From contig CBDBKC010000038.1 of the NCBI GenBank assembly GCA_965206655.1, positions 1,798,001 to 1,862,000 of the forward strand: DNA of 64,000 nt. The letters are read 5' to 3'. The notes beneath the pieces were generated by a model, which was not told the DNA's origin, made no database searches, and saw only the letters and a program-made list of their open reading frames with translations. The translations under genes and the position numbers were made by a program. Positions 60,071 through 64,000 of this stretch are shown piece by piece (position 1 is the stretch's first letter; each line of letters starts with the position of its first letter). This stretch comes from JAPPLB01 sp965206655 (GTDB lineage Bacteria > Acidobacteriota > Terriglobia > Bryobacterales > UBA6623).

Positions 60071-60286
60071 CTACAGGGCTTCACCTTCGATATCCTCGGC
60101 AATAATGAGCAACGGCTTACTCTTGCTGAGGTTGAGGTTCGTCTCGTTCCTTTGAAACACGTGCCGGTACCCGGTGCCTCCGGCTGCTTCATCGAGTTGT
60201 TGATCCTGGAGCTCTGAGGTGTCACCCGGCTCGTTCTCGCTGGACGGGCGGTCTGGGGCGTCGTTGTGCTTTGGGTCTTCTTTCAT
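60071..60286 (-). CDS. 71-residue peptide with double-Gly leader-like start and GroEL-like tail
   Basis: ATG at 60286 has a strong ribosome site (AGGAG, 8 nt away). The first 40 residues are acidic and contain TSELQDQQLDEAAGGTG, like a double-glycine bacteriocin leader. The last 16 residues (KPLLIIAEDIEGEAL) match a GroEL apical segment (KPLLIIAEDVEGEAL in many GroELs). The frame ends with TAG-TAA after that. It may be a RiPP/bacteriocin-like peptide, a chance relic of a groEL fragment, or a chaperonin mimic. No partner gene is seen. Confidence 0.55.
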   Translation of the reverse strand: MKEDPKHNDAPDRPSSENEPGDTSELQDQQLDEAAGGTGYRHVFQRNETNLNLSKSKPLLIIAEDIEGEAL

Positions 60287-60328
60287 TATTCTGATCTCCT
60301 ATGTCTGACCTCAATTGGGGGATAGGAA

Positions 60329-60432
60329 GGTGTGAAAAAATCGGGACTGTCACAAGCGCGGCCCGAATCAGTCGCTGATATGCAAGGACTTACACGAAGC
60401 GCGGCTGACTGTCCCAGCATTTTTTCACACCT
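60329..60432. repeat. Inverted-repeat element (GTGAAAAAA...GGGACTGTC type)
   Basis: Left arm GGTGTGAAAAAATCGGGACTG at 60329 is inverted at the right as CAGCATTTTTTCACACC to 60432, with CAAGCGCGG / CGCGGCTGA inner arms. Same type as at 29431 and 53203. From 60433 to 60609 I see no supported gene. Confidence 0.65.
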
Positions 60433-60609
60433 TCTAGCCGCGAAATCTCTTTGCCCGTTTACACGCGTCGACAAAGCGACATCCTTAGCCTGTTTTGCGT
60501 CCCATTCGCGAAAGGCGGCTCCCTCCTTCGCTTCCGCGAGCCCGGCCGGCGCCAACCCTGTTGCTGTGGGGGCGACGAGCAATCCTTGGGAAAGAAGACC
60601 CTCACCCAG

Positions 60610-61044
60610 TCATTCCGCGAGTCTCCGCAGGATACATACGACCTCCTTACCCCCAAAGCTGGTTTCCGCTAAGGTCATCCCGAGTAACATGAACCCCGCT
60701 TCGCCCACTTCGAGAAGCTCCTTCTGCATTGTTGAGGTCCTGGAAGTTGCGAGCAGCCGGTATTCATACTGGCCTATCGGCGCATCGAGGTCCCGCTCCA
60801 TGATGATGGCGACCTCCTTGCCGCCAAAAGTGGACGAAAAGACGGTTTGGCCCTTGTACTCAAAGCCTTCCTCGGCCGCGCGCTGCATCTCTTTCTGGGC
60901 GGTGGAAGTCTTTTTCGTGGCGAGAAGCAAATACCTCTTCCTGGGCTCCTTCCCCATACCGCCATCCTTGCCCATCACAACGATCACTTCCTTCCCGCCG
61001 AATCCTGACTCGCCGCCCATTATGCTCTTAACCAGGATTTCCAT
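60610..61044 (-). pseudogene. Protein with repeated FGGKEV modules, 5' end cut by IS1380
   Basis: Three units of the form FGGKEV-x-x-x-M/L-ERD, spaced about 56 residues, with LLATKKTSTAQKEM and LLATSRTSTMQKEL between. The reading frame starts inside the IS1380 end (ATGGAAATCCTGG comes from the IS), so the upstream part of the native gene is missing. The function is unknown. A DUF4177-like fold is possible. Confidence 0.65.
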
Positions 61045-62697
61045 TTTGGCCCTGGCACGGTGAAAGTATACACCCGCGCTGCCCCGAAGACCACGTCTTT
61101 CCGCGCTGAACCCTGCACATCACCTCCGGCGGCAGGCCCCAAAGCCCGTCCGTCCGCTCACAGACGTTGATGGAGCGGGCTGAACGGCACACCGGCCGAC
61201 ACTGCTCCCTGCGAAGCCTTTTCGGAGCTAAAAACTGTTGATCCTCGTCCAGGTAACGCTACCCGCTCGGCAGCGGCAGCGCCCAGATCCTGTGCAGCAT
61301 GTCACCGAACAGCCGCCGGTTCAGATGCCCCTCGGCCAGCAGCAACCAGTAGTAGCGCGCGTGCTTGACCAGCCGGCCGCCGGTCTTCATCAGCCGCTGC
61401 TGCAAGCTCGTGAGCGACCAACTCTTGATCCTGTTCGGCAGTCCGAGCCGCCGCCACAAGTTGCCCAGGTTGTAGGCCAGCACGCTGAGTTGCAGTCGCA
61501 CTTCGTTGGCCCGAAAGCGATGGCACGAAAGCCGCGTCCAGTGCGTGGCCTGTTTGCCTTCTTTAATCCATTGCTCGGCCGTGCCGCGCTTGTTGTAGAA
61601 GCGCACCACCGACCGGCTTGGCAAGCTCATGTTGGTCACGATAAATCCGACCCGCGGGAACAGCTCACCGAGATGATGCTCGACCTTGGCCACGATGCGT
61701 CGCGGCTTGGACCAACTCTCCGCCTGATAGCGGAAGCTCTTGTAGCGCACCAAGGGCTTGCGACCCGGCCTGCCCGGCGGGCGAAACAAGATGTCTTCGA
61801 TCGCCAATTCCAAGCTCTTGTTGGCCGGAATGCGAATGGCGTACTGCACTCCGCGTTCCTCCGAAAACTCATAAATCTCCGGCTTGGCAAAGGCCGCATC
61901 GCCCCGGAAGGTGACCTGTTTGCCCACAGCCTGTTGGCGCTTGATCTCGGGCAGCAGCAACTCCTTCCAGTCCTCAGCGCTGTGCACGTTGCCTGGACGC
62001 AGCTTCGCCGCCAGGCAATCCCCATGCTGGTTGAACAACAACAGCGGGTGGTAGCAGACCGACTCGAAATGGCCGTTGTAGGCGCTGCCCTCTTGCTGGC
62101 CGTGGACAGGGCTTTCGGTCGAATCCATGTCGAGCACGACGCGCTCGGAGTCGTCTTGCGTCTCGGCTTGCGCCACCAGCTCGCGGTTCACAGCCATCAG
62201 CCCCAGCAAGTTCTCCTCGCTCGCCAGCATCTCCGTCTCGAAGCTCTGCAGTCGCGAGGTCAGTGCCCCGCCGCGATCCCAGTTCCTCTTCGAGCCGATC
62301 AAGCGAAACGTCGGGTCAGCCGACACTCGGACGGCGTCATTGAGGTCCTCGTAGCCTGCCAGCCGAGAGTAGACTGACTGCCGCAGCAGATCGGCCAGCG
62401 GGAACTTCTTGTTCAAGCCTTGCCGTGGGTCACTGAGGTGTTCGTCGATCAGCTTCCCGAGTCCGAGTCGCTCGTCCAGCTCGCGGACCAGGATCAGCCC
62501 GCCGTCGGAAGTGACACGCGATCCTTGGAAATCGACTTTCAATAAGCCGTTGAAGCTTAGCTGGAACGGTTTGTTTTCTTTTTCACCCATTGGGTGTTGA
62601 TCTCCTCAGCGCCTTGAGTGCTTTCCAACCCGCATAAATAAAGGCGTCCGAGGCCACCCGATGGTTAGCAGAATCGAAACTAAAGTGGGAATCCGGG
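61032..62697 (-). mobile_element. IS1380-family element, copy B
   Basis: A 1666-bp copy, inverted relative to copy A, with transposase identical in sequence. No target duplication is visible (flanks TCTTAA and ATTAGG), and broken genes lie at both sides, so it may have caused a deletion or inversion. Confidence 0.88.
61259..62590 (-). CDS. IS1380-family transposase (copy B)
   Basis: A 443-residue DDE transposase, identical to copy A (first Asp in VVLDMDSTESP, second in VTFRGDAAFAKP). ATG at 62590. Confidence 0.92.
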   Translation of the reverse strand: MGEKENKPFQLSFNGLLKVDFQGSRVTSDGGLILVRELDERLGLGKLIDEHLSDPRQGLNKKFPLADLLRQSVYSRLAGYEDLNDAVRVSADPTFRLIGSKRNWDRGGALTSRLQSFETEMLASEENLLGLMAVNRELVAQAETQDDSERVVLDMDSTESPVHGQQEGSAYNGHFESVCYHPLLLFNQHGDCLAAKLRPGNVHSAEDWKELLLPEIKRQQAVGKQVTFRGDAAFAKPEIYEFSEERGVQYAIRIPANKSLELAIEDILFRPPGRPGRKPLVRYKSFRYQAESWSKPRRIVAKVEHHLGELFPRVGFIVTNMSLPSRSVVRFYNKRGTAEQWIKEGKQATHWTRLSCHRFRANEVRLQLSVLAYNLGNLWRRLGLPNRIKSWSLTSLQQRLMKTGGRLVKHARYYWLLLAEGHLNRRLFGDMLHRIWALPLPSG

Positions 62698-63078
62698 ATT
62701 AGGGCGAGCGCGAACATGAGGGCAAAGGCCAGTAGGGGGGGCCACGAAAGCCCCAGCAACCCCACAAGCCCGAGACACCCGGTGATGAGGATCCACTCTG
62801 GCATGAGCGGAAACGCACGGAGAAGCCCCGGACAAGACTGATAAATGGACTGGAACGGCGCCGTGCCCCAGATGCCGTGGTAGATCCGGGAGACACAGGA
62901 GAAACCGGGACTGGCATCCGGACCGTACACCCTTCCCTGCCAACTCGGGTGGCCGATGACATTGTATTTCTGCGGCCACTTCCTTTCGAGTAGAGCTTCC
63001 GCTTTGCCGTATCCTTCTTGCTGCCTCCAATAGGCGGGGATCGATGCCCTCCGATGATGCCAGACGACCGCCGCGGGA

Positions 63079-63690
63079 CTAAACAACCACCGCCTGAAAG
63101 GCGGTGGGTTCATTTACGACTGAAAGTCGGCTTGCGGCTGAAGCCGCCTGAAGAAGCCCCGGCTCAGAGCCGGCTCAAGGCTTGGTGGGCGCTGTGATCT
63201 TGAATCCCTCCTCATCCTCGTCCCATTGCTGGCTCTCGATGTACTTCTTGATCGTTTCCTCGTCCACCGCGCCCACCGTCGCGCAGAAATATCCGCGCGC
63301 CCACAGGTGTTGCCCCCAGTATCGCTTCCGCAATTCCCCAAACTCATCTTGCAGCCGTCGTGACGACCTGCCTTTTACATACTGCACCAGCTTCGACGGT
63401 GCAAGCTGCGGCGGTGCCGATACCAAGACATGCACATGATCCGGCGACACCGCACCCCGAATCACCACGACGTCTCGCGCTTGGCAGCTCTGTCGGATCA
63501 GGTCCCGTGTCCGCTCCGCCACCCTGCCCCGCAACACCTTGTAGCGATATTTCGTGATCCAGACCAGGTGATATTTGATGTCGTAGACCGCGTGCGCCCC
63601 TCGCCGATATTCGCCCATCCTCCTATTGTCATCCAGACCCGCTTGAAGCTGACCGCCTGAAAGGCGGTGGGTTTAGACCTGGTGATGGAA
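63079..63690 (-). mobile_element. IS200/IS605-family element, copy 3 (in glycosyltransferase gene)
   Basis: A 612-bp copy on the minus strand with the same ends. Flanks join exactly to restore the host frame, which defines the boundaries: TTTAG at the left flank (63691-63695), TTTAG at the element end. Confidence 0.93.
63175..63618 (-). CDS. tnpA: IS200/IS605-family TnpA (copy 3)
   Basis: A 147-residue Y1 transposase (PDHVHVLVSAPP; TIKKYIESQQW), same protein as copy 2. Confidence 0.92.
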   Translation of the reverse strand: MGEYRRGAHAVYDIKYHLVWITKYRYKVLRGRVAERTRDLIRQSCQARDVVVIRGAVSPDHVHVLVSAPPQLAPSKLVQYVKGRSSRRLQDEFGELRKRYWGQHLWARGYFCATVGAVDEETIKKYIESQQWDEDEEGFKITAPTKP

Positions 63691-64000
63691 CTAAACCCGA
63701 GTTTCCATCCCCGTTCCTGTAACCGCCAACAGACATCAACATCGTCACCGGCAACGCGGAAGCGCTCATCGAACCCTCCTATCGCTTCCAAGTGCGCGCG
63801 TCGGAACGCCATATTGCATCCGGGAATGTGTTCGGCGACGGTGTCGTCCAGCAGCACATGACTCGGACCGCCCGGGGCGTATCCAACGGCGTCAGCCACC
63901 ACCCCGTCACCCGACGGCGGAATGTTCGGCCCCCCAACCCCCACGAAGTCCGTTTCGAGGAACGTATTGGCTAAGTAGGTGAGCCAATCGCGGTCCGGAT

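Larger units (their letters stand above)
62698..64000 (-). pseudogene. GT2-family glycosyltransferase, interrupted by IS200 and truncated by IS1380
   Basis: The frame is open at the window right edge (DWLTYLANTFLETDFVGVGG). It carries a GT2 C-terminal region: HIPGCNMAFRRAHLEAIGGF, DERFRVAGDDVDVCWRLQER, and after the IS200 site SPAAVVWHHRRASIPAYWRQ and a hydrophobic tail. Cutting out IS200 copy 3 (63079-63690) at TTTAG joins GWKLGF to SPAAVV in frame. The 3' end runs into IS1380. The N-terminus is outside the window. Confidence 0.82.

Noticed and set aside
60332..61063. 243-residue plus-strand ORF over the FGGKEV gene
   Set aside because: Starts inside the repeat element and is antisense to a clearly repetitive protein frame.
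1..64000. CRISPR array
   Set aside because: I saw no regularly spaced repeats of CRISPR type; the only strict spacing is the 33-bp in-frame repeat in the precursor gene.

Overview
The window is GC-rich bacterial DNA, densely coding and heavily invaded by insertion sequences. A GspD secretin with an N-terminal TPR block and a C-terminal cohesin domain, two pseudopilins, an orphan DUF1501 protein, a Tat-exported Gfo/Idh/MocA oxidoreductase and many IS copies together suggest an Acidobacteriota-like organism (inference; Planctomycetes-type phyla are the main alternative).

Left part (1-12.3 kb, minus strand): a type VI secretion operon read tssB, tssC, a small unknown gene, hcp1, hcp2, tssE, tssF, tssG, tssK, clpV (clpV runs off the window). 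It is damaged. An IS1380 element sits 8 bp upstream of the tssB start, an IS200 lies between the two hcp genes, and an IS1595 interrupts hcp2. The hcp2 frame is restored exactly when the IS and one 8-bp target duplicate are removed.

Middle-left (14-22.5 kb): a compact ubiquitin-like conjugation locus. On the plus strand run an E1-like ThiF protein, a membrane-anchored RING-like zinc protein, an 86-residue ubiquitin/YukD-like protein ending in Gly, an E2 (UBC) protein with HPN and a catalytic Cys, a membrane PDZ protein with a degenerate trypsin-like domain, and a ClC channel. A vWA protein and a multi-membrane FHA protein are transcribed divergently from a near-consensus promoter. No JAB-type deubiquitinase is seen. 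This is one of the two most interesting systems here.

Middle (22.5-43 kb): threonine synthase, a HicAB toxin-antitoxin pair, a PAS-GGDEF-EAL protein, an SDR, DinB, an alkyltransferase-like protein, a degenerate hybrid kinase and DUF1501. Next is a second notable system: a YcaO cyclodehydratase and a SagB-type dehydrogenase downstream of a 110-residue ORF with four in-frame 33-bp repeats, each carrying Ser-Cys. This looks like a RiPP (azole/azoline) cluster with a multi-core precursor. An integrase-type IS lies just upstream. A Mur-ligase-like gene, a flavin/FMN-binding gene, AlkD, a frameshifted Gfo/Idh gene and an LRR protein follow.

Right part (42.5-64 kb): IS200 copy 2, an IS21 that cuts off a tyrosine integrase lying beside tRNA-Arg(CCG), a heme-sensor gene pair, 6-phosphogluconolactonase, pseudopilins and GspD, then smpB, deoC, a GAF-SpoIIE phosphatase, lysA and miaA. 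A group II intron follows in the antisense direction beside the intrinsic terminator downstream of miaA. Beyond it are a small double-glycine-like peptide with a GroEL-like tail, a truncated repeat protein, a second IS1380 copy and a glycosyltransferase gene broken by IS200 copy 3 and IS1380.
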